Positions 1 to 7,677 of a stretch of 64,000 nt of DNA are shown here, one piece after another. Position 1 is the first letter of the stretch, and each line of letters begins with the position of its first letter. This DNA comes from Synaphobranchus kaupii (Eukaryota > Chordata > Actinopteri > Anguilliformes > Synaphobranchidae): assembly GCA_029718625.1 (NCBI GenBank), contig CM056379.1, positions 68,690,670 through 68,754,669 on the forward strand. The letters run 5' to 3'. A model generated the notes under the pieces. The model saw only the letters and a program-made list of their open reading frames with translations, did no database searches and had not been told where the DNA came from. A program made the translations under genes and the position numbers.

Positions 1-490
1 CGTAATTAATCACAAAACGCCTACCTTTTTTCATAACCGAATCCCGTTAAATCCATTCCATTTTGGATAAGTAGACGCCCTTCCCACGTTGTTTTGCAAG
101 TTAAATTAATCCAAAACGTGCGGGCAGCCTTAACATTAATTCCTCCAAGTCCCAGCAAAGTTAGTCTTCTTTACTATCTACAGCGATGATGTTGAGCATG
201 TTGTGCACTCAAGTAAACGTGGTTGCCCTCAAATAAACCAAATGTAATGCCTGATTGGCATGCAAAACATGTCAAACATTTTGTTTTGCTTTAGCTGATA
301 CATTTGATCGGTCATCTGTGTCTACACGTGTCACCAATCAGTCAACGTGGATGAAAAATACACCATCCAATCGTGTTACTGCATTCAGCTACTGAACCAA
401 AATCGTTTTGTAGCCAATTGGCTATTGCCAGAACTTAATTTGGGAGGAGTGACTGTCTGTATAGATTTGAAGTTACAAATATATGCTTGG
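1..490. other. AT-rich flank without a supported gene
   Basis: No reading frame here shows a recognisable domain. The only frame of note starts at 347 and runs across the LTR boundary at 491 into retroelement sequence, so it is a chance frame. The last five bases, CTTGG, are the target site of the neighbouring retroelement. Before the insertion this stretch was continuous with the sequence that now begins at 7357. Confidence 0.7.
486..490. repeat. Target-site duplication CTTGG, left copy
   Basis: CTTGG directly precedes the left LTR and is repeated at 7352-7356 directly after the right LTR. A 5-bp duplication is typical of Ty3/gypsy-type integration, and it fixes both outer edges of the element. 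Confidence 0.9.
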
Positions 491-556
491 TGTTACGATC
501 CTGGGAAGGTTTTGGACCTAAATGCACGACTGGGAGGCAGATTCAATGAAGGGATG

Positions 557-562
557 TTTATT
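557..562 (-). promoter_or_regulatory. Polyadenylation signal of the retroelement
   Basis: Plus-strand TTTATT reads AATAAA on the minus strand. It sits close to the end of the 3' LTR in element orientation, which is where an R/U5 boundary signal is expected. The matching copy in the 5' LTR is at 6063-6068. Confidence 0.6.
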
Positions 563-733
563 TTTAAATTAAGTTTAGGGGTAGTCCCAAAACTGTACAG
601 GAAAAGCAAAACACAATTATCACACTGGGTAATGTCAGGAAGCCCGGAACGAACTGCTCCAAGCCGGAGCTGGACTTGAGGGTCCGGAACGGGTTCCAAG
701 CCGGAACTGGACTGGATAGTAGGTGAAGGCAAC

Positions 734-946
734 ACCTGGACTGGACTGGAACTGGACCGGGAGGTCCACTCAGGAAACGGGTTCTGGAACGGATTTGTTC
801 CAAACCGGAACTGGACTGAAGAGGTAGGTGCACGACTCACACCTGGACAGGACTGGAACTGGACCGGGAGGTCCACTCTGGAACTGGGCTCAGGAACGGA
901 TTGTTCCAAACAGGAACTGGACTGAAGAGGTAGGTGCACGACTCAC
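734..946 (-). repeat. Tandem duplication inside the 3' LTR
   Basis: Two imperfect copies of a ~106-bp unit, 734-840 and 841-946, both end in the same stretch GGTGCACGACTCAC. The same pair occurs in the other LTR at about 6240-6346 and 6347-6452, so the duplication predates this insertion. Confidence 0.8.
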
Positions 947-1845
947 TACGGCTGGACTGGAACTGGGCCGGGACGACTGCACCGGTACGGGGCAAAAAGC
1001 AGAGGGAGGTTAGTTTGGGAGTAGGCACGGGAAGGACCGGGAGGTTCTCACAGGGGTGCAGGGTTTGACAGGTAGGTAGCTGGTGAAGCACGGCAGAACT
1101 GGGTAGTGTGGCGTAGCTGCGGTAGGTCCGGTTGGAGCTGACTGGTCTCCAGGGCTCCCGGAACCGTAACCGAAGACCTTGGTGGCTGCTTCGGCCGGAC
1201 AGGAACAACTGGAGGGTAGCCAGGTTATAACGCCACCACGGATCCTACACGAGCTGGAGGTGGAGGTACCGCAACACACACAAACAAACACGGGGAAAAC
1301 GAATACTGCAATGGAAGACTGGAAGCCGGGTAAACTGGAGGTTGAAGGAAGACAGGTTAGCTGCATGCAATACTGAAATGACAGGGGAGGTAAACTACCA
1401 ATCTGTAGATCGCCAGAACTAAACACTGTAAGGGGATAATATCCCACAACCAAGCGAATAGCACTTTTAAAGACCAGGAGCGAATAGCATGAACACCGAG
1501 TGAGGATAGTTAACAAACAGTAACAGGGTCAGAACGGTAACACACGTAATGAACCGACAAAGCAGGGGAGACAGCAGGTGGGTTAAATAAGGGAGTGAGA
1601 TTGGAATCAACAAGGCACAGGTGCGGAAAGTAACCGGGAGTGCTTGTTAATTAGACAGGTGAGAAATGCAAGAAACGAGAGGGGAAGGTGATAGGCGGAA
1701 ACCAAACTGGGAAACAAAGAGAGCCAAACAGAGGGGAAACGCCCAGCCTGAAGCAGAGGGGAAAACACGGACAAGGGAATCCAACAAGACACGGAGGGAC
1801 ATGACAAAACCGGGAAAACGGACTGAATGGGAACGGAACGTCACA

Positions 1846-1862
1846 GTACCCCCCCCTAAAAA
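1846..1862 (-). promoter_or_regulatory. Polypurine tract before the 3' LTR
   Basis: On the minus strand an AGGGGGGGG run is followed by TAC and then the LTR start TGTGACG. A purine run at this place is the usual primer for plus-strand DNA synthesis in LTR elements. It supports the minus orientation. The stop codon of the internal ORF (TAG, 1856-1858) overlaps its first bases. Confidence 0.75.
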
Positions 1863-4800
1863 GGACGCCTCCTGGCGTCCAACAGAAACACCACCGGAGG
1901 AAGAGGGCAGGAATGTTCAGGAGGTCGGCCACAGTGCGGACTGAACCGCACAGGAGGCCAGACGTGGCGCGGGCGGAGCCGCTCAGGAGGCCGGCCGTGG
2001 AGTGGGCGGAACCGCTCAGGAGGCCGGCTGTGGCGCGGGCGGAACCGCTCAGGAGGCCGGCTGTGGAGCGGGCGGAACCGCTCAGGAGGCCGGCTGTGGC
2101 GCGGGCGGAACCGCTCAGGAGGCCGGCTGTGGCGCGGGCGGAACCGCTCAGGAGGCCGGCTGTGGCGCGGGCGGAACCGCTCAGGAGGCCAGCCGCGGCG
2201 CGGGCGGAACCGCTCAGGAGGCCGGCGGCGTAGCGGGACTGGAAGAGAGGAACGGGGCGGGACTGAATGACAGAAACGGGGCGGGACTGGATGACAGGAA
2301 CGGGGCGGGACTGGATGACAGGAACGGGGCGGGACTGGATGACTGGAACGGGGCGGGACTGGATGACTGGAACGGGGCGGGACTGGAAGACAGGAACGGG
2401 GCGGGACTGGATGACTGGAACGGGGCGGGACTGGATGACAGGAACGGGGCGGGACTGGAAGACAGGAACGGGACGGGACTGGATGACTGGAACGTGGCGG
2501 GACGGGAGGGCTGGAACGTGGCGGGCCGGGAGGGCTGGAACGTGGCGGGACAGAAGGGCAGGAAGGGGAACGGACAGGAGGGCTGGAAGGGGAACGGACA
2601 GGAGGGCTGGAAGGGGAACGGACAGGAGGGCTGGAAGGGGAACGGACAGGAGGGCTGGAAGGGGAACGGACAGGAGGGCTGGAAGGGGAACGGACAGGAG
2701 GGCTGGAAGGGGAACGGACAGGAGGGCTGGAAGGGGAACGGACAGGAGGGCTGGCAGGGGAACGGACAGGAGCGGCGATGACAGCATCGCCCTGGAAACA
2801 GGAGGCGGCGACGACTGTCTCGCCCAGGAAGCAGGAGGCGGCGACGACTGCGTCGCCCTGGAAACAGGAGGCGGCGACGACTGCGTCGCCCTGGAAGCAG
2901 GAGGCGGCGACGGCTGCGTCGCCCTGGAAGCAGGAGGCGGCGACGACTGCATCGCCCAGGAGGCAGGAGGCGGCGACGGCTGCGTCGCCCTGGAAACAGG
3001 AGGCGGCGACTGCTGCATCGCCCTGGAAGCAGGAGGCGGCGACGACTGCGTCGCCCTGGAAGCAGGAGGCGGCGACGACTGCGTCGCCCAGGAGGCAGGA
3101 GGCGGCGACGGCTGCGTCGCCCTGGAAACAGGAGGCGGCGACTGCTGCGTCGCCCTGGAAGCAGGAGGCGGCGACGGCTGCGTCGCCCTGGAAACAGGAG
3201 GCGGCGACGAATGCATCGCCCAGGAGGCAGGAGGCGGCGACGGCTGCGTCGCCCTGGAAACAGGAGGCGGCGACGGCTGCGTCGCCCTGGAAACAGGAGG
3301 CGGCGACTGCTGCGTCGCCCTGGAAACAGGAGGCGGCGACTGCTGCATAGCCCAGGAAACAGGAGGCGGCGACGGCTGCGTCGCCCTGGAAACAGGAGGC
3401 GGCGACGGCTACGTCGCCCTGGAAACAGGAGGCGGCGACGGCTGCGTCGCCCTGGAAACAGGAGGCGGCGACTGCTGCTTCGCCCAGGAAACAGGAAGCG
3501 GCGACTGCTGCGTCGCCCTGGAAACAGGAGGCGGCGACGACTGCATCGCCCAGGAGGCAGGAGGCGGCGACGGCTGCGTCGCCCAGGAAACAGGAAGCGG
3601 CGACTGCTGCGTCGCCCTGGAAACAGGAGGCGGCGACGACTGCATCGCCCAGGAGGCAGGAGGCGGCGACTGCTGCATCGCCCAGGAAACAGGAAGCGGC
3701 AACTGCTGCGTCGCCCTGGAAACAGGAGGCGGCGACCGCTGCGTCGCCCTGGAAACAGGAAGCGGCAACTGCTGCGTCGCCCTGGAAACAGGAGGCGGCG
3801 ACTGCTGCATCGCCCAGGAAACAGGAAGCGGCAACTGCTGCGTCGCCCTGGAAACAGGAGGCGGCGACTGCTGCATCGCCCTGGAAGCAGGAGGCGGCGA
3901 CTGCCGTGTCGCCCTGGAAACAGGAAGCGGCGACTGCCGCGTCGCCCTGGAAACAGGAGGCGGCGACTGCTGCATCGCCCAGGAAACAGGAAGCGGCAAC
4001 TGCTGCGTCGCCCTGGAAACAGGAGGCGGCGACGGCTGCGTCGCCCTGGAAACAGGAGGCGGCGACTGCTGCATCGCCCAGGAAACAGGAAGCGGCAACT
4101 GCTGCGTCGCCCTGGGAACAGGAGGCGGCGACGGCTGCGTCGCCCTGGAAACAGGAGGCGGCGACTGCTGCATCGCCCAGGAAACAGGAAGCGGCGACTG
4201 CTGCGTCGCCCTGGAAACAGGAAGCGGCAACTGCTGCGTCGCCCTGGAAACAGGAGGCGGCGACTGCTGCATCGCCCAGGAAACAGGAAGCGGCAACTGC
4301 TGCGTCGCCCTGGAAACAGGAGGCGGCGACTGCTGCATCGCCCTGGAAGCAGGAGGCGGCGACTGCCGTGTCGCCCTGGAAACAGGAAGCGGCGACTGCT
4401 GCGTCGCCCTGGAAACAGGAGGCGGCGACTGCTGCATCGCCCAGGAAACAGGAAGCGGCAACTGCTGCGTCGCCCTGGAAACAGGAGGCGGCGACGGCTG
4501 CGTCGCCCTGGAAACAGGAGGCGGCGACTGCTGCATCGCCCAGGAAACAGGAAGCGGCAACTGCTGCGTCGCCCTGGGAACAGGAGGCGGCGACGGCTGC
4601 GTCGCCCTGGAAACAGGAGGCGGCGACTGCTGCGTCGCCCAGGAAACAGGAAGCGGCGACTGCTGCGTCGCCCTGGAAACAGGAGGCGGCGACTGCCGCG
4701 TCGCCCTGGAAACAGGAGGCGGCGACTGCCGCGTCGCCCTGGAAACAGGAGGCGGCGACTGCCGCGTCGCCCTGGAAACAGGAGGCGGCGACTGCCGCGT

Positions 4801-5995
4801 CGCCCTGGAAACAGGAGGCGGCGACCGCTGCGTCGCCCTGGAAACAGGAAGCGGCAACTGCTGCGTCGCCCTGGAAACAGGAGGCGGCGACTGCTGCATT
4901 GCCCTGGAAGCAGGAGGTGGCGACGACTGCATCGCCCTGGAAACAGGAGGCGGCGACTGCCGTGTCGCCCTGGAAACAGGAGGCGGCGACCGCTGCGTCG
5001 CCCTGGAAACAGGAGGCGGCGACTGCCGCGTCGCCCTGGAAACAGGAAGCGGCAACTGCTGCGTCGCCCTGGAAACAGGAGGCGGCGACTGCCGCGTCGC
5101 CCTGGAGACAGGAAGCGGCGACGGCTGCGTCGCCCTGGAAACAGGAGGCGGCGACGACTGCATCGCCCTGGAGGCAGGAAGCGGCGAAGGGCTCCTCGCC
5201 CTGGGGACGGGCGACGACCACCACATCATTGCCCTGGAGAGGGGCGGTGGAGGCCGTATCTTTGCCCTGGGTACGGGCGGCGAGCAACGTCCGCGTAACC
5301 TGCTCTGACAGGCCCCTTAGAAGCTCAAACATCCCATCAAGACGGCGGCCCCGTCGATCACCAACCGCGGTCTGGCAGGCGAGGGCGTGACGGATCTGCC
5401 CTAAAACATCGTCTTGGGAGCTGGAGGGAGCGATGGTGACTGTATTATCGCCCTGGGGAAGGGCAGCGGAAAAGGACTCCTCGTCCAGGGAGCTGCCGAC
5501 AAGCGACGTCTGCGAAACTTGCTCCGCCAGACCCTTCAGCACCTCCAACACGTGATCCACCCGGCGGTCCAGTAGATCGTCGGTCGCGGATTGGGAGGCG
5601 AAGGCGTGTCGGAACTGCTCCACAACGTCGTCTTGGGAGCTGGAGGGAGCGACGACGACTGCATAGTCACCCTGGGGACGGGCAGCGGTGACCGTAACAT
5701 CGCCCTGAGGGCTGGCCGGCGGTGACTGTGTAGCCTTGGAGGCCGGCCGGTGGGGACGGCGATGGCGATGGCGTCGCCTTGGAGACCGGCCTGTGGTGAC
5801 GGCGAGTGCGTCGCCCTGGAGGCCGGCGGTTCTAGCATCGCCCGGGCCTTGGCTCTCACCCAGGCACTGGCTCAGGTGCTTCTCCAGAGCATCCTGGCAG
5901 GCCAGTTCGTAGCGGGACTGCCTAGCAGCATAGCGGCCGAAGGCGGGGTGGAGCGGGGACAGGAAGTCGGCTAGGTCCTTATCTGGTCGGTTCAT
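1856..5995 (-). CDS. Repeat-rich retroelement protein (1,379 aa), function unknown
   Basis: The ATG at 5995 lies inside the primer-binding site and the TAG stop lies in the polypurine tract, so the ORF fills the element's interior. Residues 1-70 are unique sequence, possibly Gag-like by position only. Residues 73-83 are an Arg/His-rich basic patch. Residues about 106-165 and 180-239 are a duplicated module, each starting APSSSQDDV and continuing as a helix-forming segment. Residues about 261-1074 are roughly 74 copies of an 11-residue unit, consensus AASCFQGDAAV, with one Cys per unit. Residues about 1075-1253 are Pro/Ser/Arg-rich 8-residue repeats (PPVRSPSS and PPRSSHPV types). Residues about 1254-1359 are 11-residue units RPPERFRPRHS. 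No catalytic retroelement motif is visible. The frame stays open upstream into the LTR as far as 6445, so an earlier start is possible. I chose 5995 because it is the first ATG after the LTR. A structural or nucleic-acid-binding role is only inference. Confidence 0.6.
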   Translation of the reverse strand: MNRPDKDLADFLSPLHPAFGRYAARQSRYELACQDALEKHLSQCLGESQGPGDARTAGLQGDALAVTTGRSPRRRHRHRRPHRPASKATQSPPASPQGDVTVTAARPQGDYAVVVAPSSSQDDVVEQFRHAFASQSATDDLLDRRVDHVLEVLKGLAEQVSQTSLVGSSLDEESFSAALPQGDNTVTIAPSSSQDDVLGQIRHALACQTAVGDRRGRRLDGMFELLRGLSEQVTRTLLAARTQGKDTASTAPLQGNDVVVVARPQGEEPFAASCLQGDAVVAASCFQGDAAVAASCLQGDAAVAASCFQGDAAVAASCFQGDAAVAASCFQGDAAVAASCFQGDTAVAASCFQGDAVVATSCFQGNAAVAASCFQGDAAVAASCFQGDAAVAASCFQGDAAVAASCFQGDAAVAASCFQGDAAVAASCFQGDAAVAASCFQGDAAVAASCFLGDAAVAASCFQGDAAVAASCSQGDAAVAASCFLGDAAVAASCFQGDAAVAASCFQGDAAVAASCFLGDAAVAASCFQGDAAVAASCFQGDTAVAASCFQGDAAVAASCFQGDAAVAASCFLGDAAVAASCFQGDAAVAASCFQGDAAVAASCFLGDAAVAASCFQGDAAVAASCSQGDAAVAASCFLGDAAVAASCFQGDAAVAASCFQGDAAVAASCFLGDAAVAASCFQGDAAVAASCFQGDTAVAASCFQGDAAVAASCFQGDAAVAASCFLGDAAVAASCFQGDAAVAASCFQGDAAVAASCFQGDAAVAASCFLGDAAVAASCLLGDAVVAASCFQGDAAVAASCFLGDAAVAASCLLGDAVVAASCFQGDAAVAASCFLGEAAVAASCFQGDAAVAASCFQGDVAVAASCFQGDAAVAASCFLGYAAVAASCFQGDAAVAASCFQGDAAVAASCFQGDAAVAASCLLGDAFVAASCFQGDAAVAASCFQGDAAVAASCFQGDAAVAASCLLGDAVVAASCFQGDAVVAASCFQGDAAVAASCFQGDAAVAASCLLGDAVVAASCFQGDAAVAASCFQGDAVVAASCFQGDAVVAASCFLGETVVAASCFQGDAVIAAPVRSPASPPVRSPSSPPVRSPSSPPVRSPSSPPVRSPSSPPVRSPSSPPVRSPSSPPVRSPSSPPVRSPSCPSVPPRSSPPGPPRSSPPVPPRSSHPVPSRSCLPVPPRSCHPVPPRSSHPVPPRSCLPVPPRSSHPVPPRSSHPVPPRSCHPVPPRSCHPVPPRFCHSVPPRSSLPVPLRRRPPERFRPRRGWPPERFRPRHSRPPERFRPRHSRPPERFRPRHSRPPERFRPLHSRPPERFRPRHSRPPERFRPLHGRPPERLRPRHVWPPVRFSPHCGRPPEHSCPLPPVVFLLDARRRPF
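1919..2233 (-). repeat. 33-bp minisatellite, about 10 copies
   Basis: Units of 33 bp contain GGAGGCCGG on the plus strand and a GCGGGCGGAACCGCTC tail. On the coding strand each unit gives RPPERFRPRHS. Outer copies are more diverged than inner ones, as expected for an array grown by slippage or unequal exchange. Confidence 0.9.
2234..2772 (-). repeat. 24-bp minisatellite, two subfamilies in one register
   Basis: About 13 units of the type GGACTGGATGACAGGAAC (2234-2545) change without a break of register into about 9 units of the type GGACAGGAGGGCTGGAAG (2546-2772). Transitional units occur around 2474-2569. The coding strand gives 8-residue Pro/Ser/Arg repeats. Confidence 0.88.
2773..5215 (-). 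repeat. 33-bp minisatellite, about 74 copies
   Basis: This is the longest array in the element. Each unit contains GGCGGCGAC, a TGC(G/A)TCGCCC core and TGGAAACAGGA or close variants. Several multi-unit blocks recur almost unchanged, for example around 3670-4080 and 4240-4560, which points to block duplication as well as single-unit slippage. On the minus strand it encodes the AASCFQGDAAV repeat. Confidence 0.92.
5278..5680 (-). repeat. Duplicated ~75-codon module upstream of the minisatellite
   Basis: Two diverged copies within the ORF (residues about 106-165 and 180-239) share PQGD..., APSSSQDDV, a RHA core and an LxGLxEQV end. Each module starts with a PQGD motif like the QGD core of the 11-residue units, so the long array may have grown from this segment. 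That origin is inference. Confidence 0.7.
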
Positions 5996-5996
5996 T
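5986..5996 (-). promoter_or_regulatory. Predicted self-priming primer-binding site
   Basis: One base after the 5' LTR the minus strand reads AATGAACCGAC. Its exact complement GTCGGTTCATT occurs in each LTR on the same strand (7064-7054 and 1558-1548), 31 bases downstream of a TATA-like box. In Tf1-type elements the first 11 nt of the RNA fold back on such a site to prime reverse transcription. The TGG start usual for a tRNA primer is absent. Confidence 0.72.
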
Positions 5997-5997
5997 C

Positions 5998-7351
5998 TGT
6001 TACGATCCTGGGAAGGTTTGGACCTAAATGCACGACTGGGAGGCAGATTCAATGAAGGGATGTTTATTTTTAAATTAAGTTTAGGGGTAGTCCCAAAACT
6101 GTACAGGAAAAGCAAAACACAATTATCACACTGGGTAATGTCAGGAAGCCCGGAACGAACTGCTCCAAGCCGGAGCTGGACTTGAGGGTCCGGAACGGGT
6201 TCCAAGCCGGAACTGGACTGGATAGTAGGTGAAGGCAACACCTGGACTGGACTGGAACTGGACCGGGAGGTCCACTCAGGAAACGGGTTCTGGAACGGAT
6301 TTGTTCCAAACCGGAACTGGACTGAAGAGGTAGGTGCACGACTCACACCTGGACAGGACTGGAACTGGACCGGGAGGTCCACTCTGGAACTGGGCTCAGG
6401 AACGGATTGTTCCAAACAGGAACTGGACTGAAGAGGTAGGTGCACGACTCACTACGGCTGGACTGGAACTGGGCCGGGACGACTGCACCAGTACGGGGCA
6501 AAAAGCAGAGGGAGGTTAGTTTGGGAGTAGGCACGGGAAGGACCGGGAGGTTCTCACAGGGGTGCAGGGTTTGACAGGTAGGTAGCTGGTGAAGCACGGC
6601 AGAACTGGGTAGTGTGGCGTAGCTGCGGTAGGTCCGGTTGGAGCTGACTGGTCTCCAGGGCTCCCGGAACCGTAACCGAAGACCTTGGTGGCTGCTTCGG
6701 CCGGACAGGAACAACTGGAGGGTAGCCAGGTTATAACGCCACCACGGATCCTACACGAGCTGGAGGTGGAGGTACCGCAACACACACAAACAAACACGGG
6801 GAAAACGAATACTGCAATGGAGGACTGGAAGCCGGGTAAACTGGAGGTTGAAGGAAGACAGGTTAGCTGCATGCAATACTGAAATGACAGGGGAGGTAAA
6901 CTACCAATCTGTAGATCGCCAGAACTAAACACTGTAAGGGGATAATATCCCACAACCAAGCGAATAGCACTTTTAAAGACCAGGAGCGAATAGCATGAAC
7001 ACCGAGTGAGGATAGTTAACAAACAGTAACAGGGTCAGAACGGTAACACACGTAATGAACCGACAAAGCAGGGGAGACAGCAGGTGGGTTAAATAAGGGA
7101 GTGAGATTGGAATCAACAAGGCACAGGTGCGGAAAGTAACCGGGAGTGCTTGTTAATTAGACAGGTGAGGAATGCAAGAAACGAGAGGGGAAGGTGATAG
7201 GCGGAAACCAAACTGGGAAACAAAGAGAGCCAAACAGAGGGGAAACGCCCAGCCTGAAGCAGAGGGGAAAACACGGACAAGGGAATCCAACAAGACACGG
7301 AGGGACATGACAAAACCGGGAAAACGGACTGAATGGGAACGGAACGTCACA
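5998..7351 (-). repeat. 5' LTR of the minus-strand retroelement
   Basis: This is the upstream LTR in element orientation, running from 7351 (TGTGACG) to 5998 (GTAACA). U3 would be about 287 bp (7351-7065) and R plus U5 about 1,067 bp, giving an unusually long leader. It contains the tandem ~106-bp pair at 6240-6452. It differs from the other LTR at only four places that I could find. Confidence 0.9.
7054..7096 (-). promoter_or_regulatory. Core promoter of the retroelement
   Basis: TATTTAA on the minus strand (7095-7089) lies 31 bases before G at 7064, the start of GTCGGTTCATT. That spacing is normal for a TATA-driven RNA polymerase II start. The start site was chosen independently by its complementarity to the primer-binding site, so the two signals support each other. 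The equivalent in the 3' LTR is at 1548-1590. Confidence 0.65.
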
Positions 7352-7356
7352 CTTGG
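7352..7356. repeat. Target-site duplication CTTGG, right copy
   Basis: This is the second copy of the 5-bp duplication flanking the retroelement; the left copy is at 486-490. Confidence 0.9.
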
Positions 7357-7433
7357 AGCTATATTGAAAAATGAAATTGTATGCAGGCCCCATATGCCAA
7401 ATTAGATTATTCAATAAATTGGCAGAATATAAT

Positions 7434-7461
7434 ATAATAATAATAATAATAATAATAATAA
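7434..7461. repeat. (TAA)n microsatellite
   Basis: About nine uninterrupted ATA/TAA units follow an imperfect AATATAATATAA lead-in. It is a simple repeat, probably length-variable. Confidence 0.9.
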
Positions 7462-7487
7462 GAATACTATAGTTTTGCATGCATGCC

Positions 7488-7514
7488 CCTGATTGCCTGT
7501 CCTATTCATTTCAG
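7488..7514 (+). promoter_or_regulatory. Possible splice acceptor for the transposase-like gene
   Basis: CTGAT (branch-like) is followed by a pyrimidine-rich run, TGCCTGTCCTATTCATTTCAG, ending with AG at 7513-7514. Without the solo LTR the exon would read TT-GCATG-TGAGG and reach the ATG after about 26 bases. The match is only to general acceptor rules, and no donor is identified. Confidence 0.3.
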
Positions 7515-7516
7515 TT

Positions 7517-7521
7517 GCATG
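7517..7521. repeat. Target-site duplication GCATG, left copy
   Basis: GCATG immediately before the solo LTR is repeated at 9260-9264 immediately after it. This fixes the boundaries of the LTR. Confidence 0.85.
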
Positions 7522-7670
7522 TGTCATGGTTTTGAACCCTGTTCCCCTATGCGGTCGTTTCCCTTGGTGGCCACGCGAGGGCGCTGCCCTTTTGGTAGAT
7601 GCTTGCTCCGCCCTGCTGAGTTGGCGGAGCTTCTGTTAAGCGTTTACACACCTGTGTGTGGTCACAGAGC

Positions 7671-7677
7671 TATTTAA
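7671..7677 (+). promoter_or_regulatory. TATA-like element of the solo LTR
   Basis: TATTTAA lies 150 bases into the LTR, predicting a transcript start near 7700. Transcripts from here would run towards the transposase-like gene at 9284. Confidence 0.45.

Larger units (their letters stand above)
491..1845 (-). repeat. 3' LTR of the minus-strand retroelement
   Basis: This is the downstream LTR in element orientation, TG...CA bounded. It carries the same signals as the 5' LTR: a TATA-like element (1583-1589), the predicted start sequence (1548-1558) and AATAAA on the minus strand (557-562). That AATAAA lies about 70 bases from the LTR's end, so transcripts would end near the 540s. Within the LTR an approximately 106-bp unit is duplicated in tandem (734-840 and 841-946). 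The reading frames here are repeated identically in the other LTR and are not treated as genes. Confidence 0.9.
491..7351 (-). mobile_element. Non-autonomous LTR retrotransposon with minisatellite ORF
   Basis: Direct repeats of about 1,355 bp (491-1845 and 5998-7351) begin TG and end CA and are flanked by the 5-bp duplication CTTGG. Orientation is minus. On that strand the right LTR is followed by a primer-binding site, then one long ORF, then a run of eight G three bases before the left LTR. Comparing the LTRs by eye I found three substitutions (984/6490, 1316/6822, 1664/7170) and one indel near 507, so insertion looks recent. The 4.15 kb interior encodes one 1,379-residue repetitive protein. 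I see no protease, reverse transcriptase, RNase H or integrase motif in any frame. By family knowledge this is a Ty3/gypsy-like, Tf1/sushi-type non-autonomous element. Its enzymes would have to come from an autonomous relative with matching LTRs. Confidence 0.88.
7357..7516. other. Short host stretch between two retroelement insertions
   Basis: This is AT-rich sequence continuous with 1-490 before insertion. It holds a TAA microsatellite and, at its right end, a pyrimidine-rich tract ending in CAG. No coding frame is supported. Confidence 0.7.

Noticed and set aside
347..679. 110-codon frame at the left of the window
   Set aside because: It crosses the LTR boundary at 491 into retroelement sequence and shows no domain.
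2773..5215. CRISPR-like array
   Set aside because: The 33-bp repeats are contiguous with no unique spacers, and the setting is a eukaryotic retroelement.
1651..5229. Other minus-strand repeat frames (PPPVSRATQ type)
   Set aside because: They are shadows of the 1,379-codon ORF in another phase. They do not connect to the unique N-terminus after the primer site.
2267..5308. 1,013-codon plus-strand frame over the minisatellite
   Set aside because: A stop-free repeat with unit length divisible by three stays open in several frames. This frame has no unique N-terminal region, runs against the LTR orientation, and its residues vary more than those of the minus-strand frame.
5984..5997. tRNA-type primer-binding site
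   Set aside because: No TGG start after the LTR; the exact 11-nt complementarity to the predicted transcript start explains the site better.
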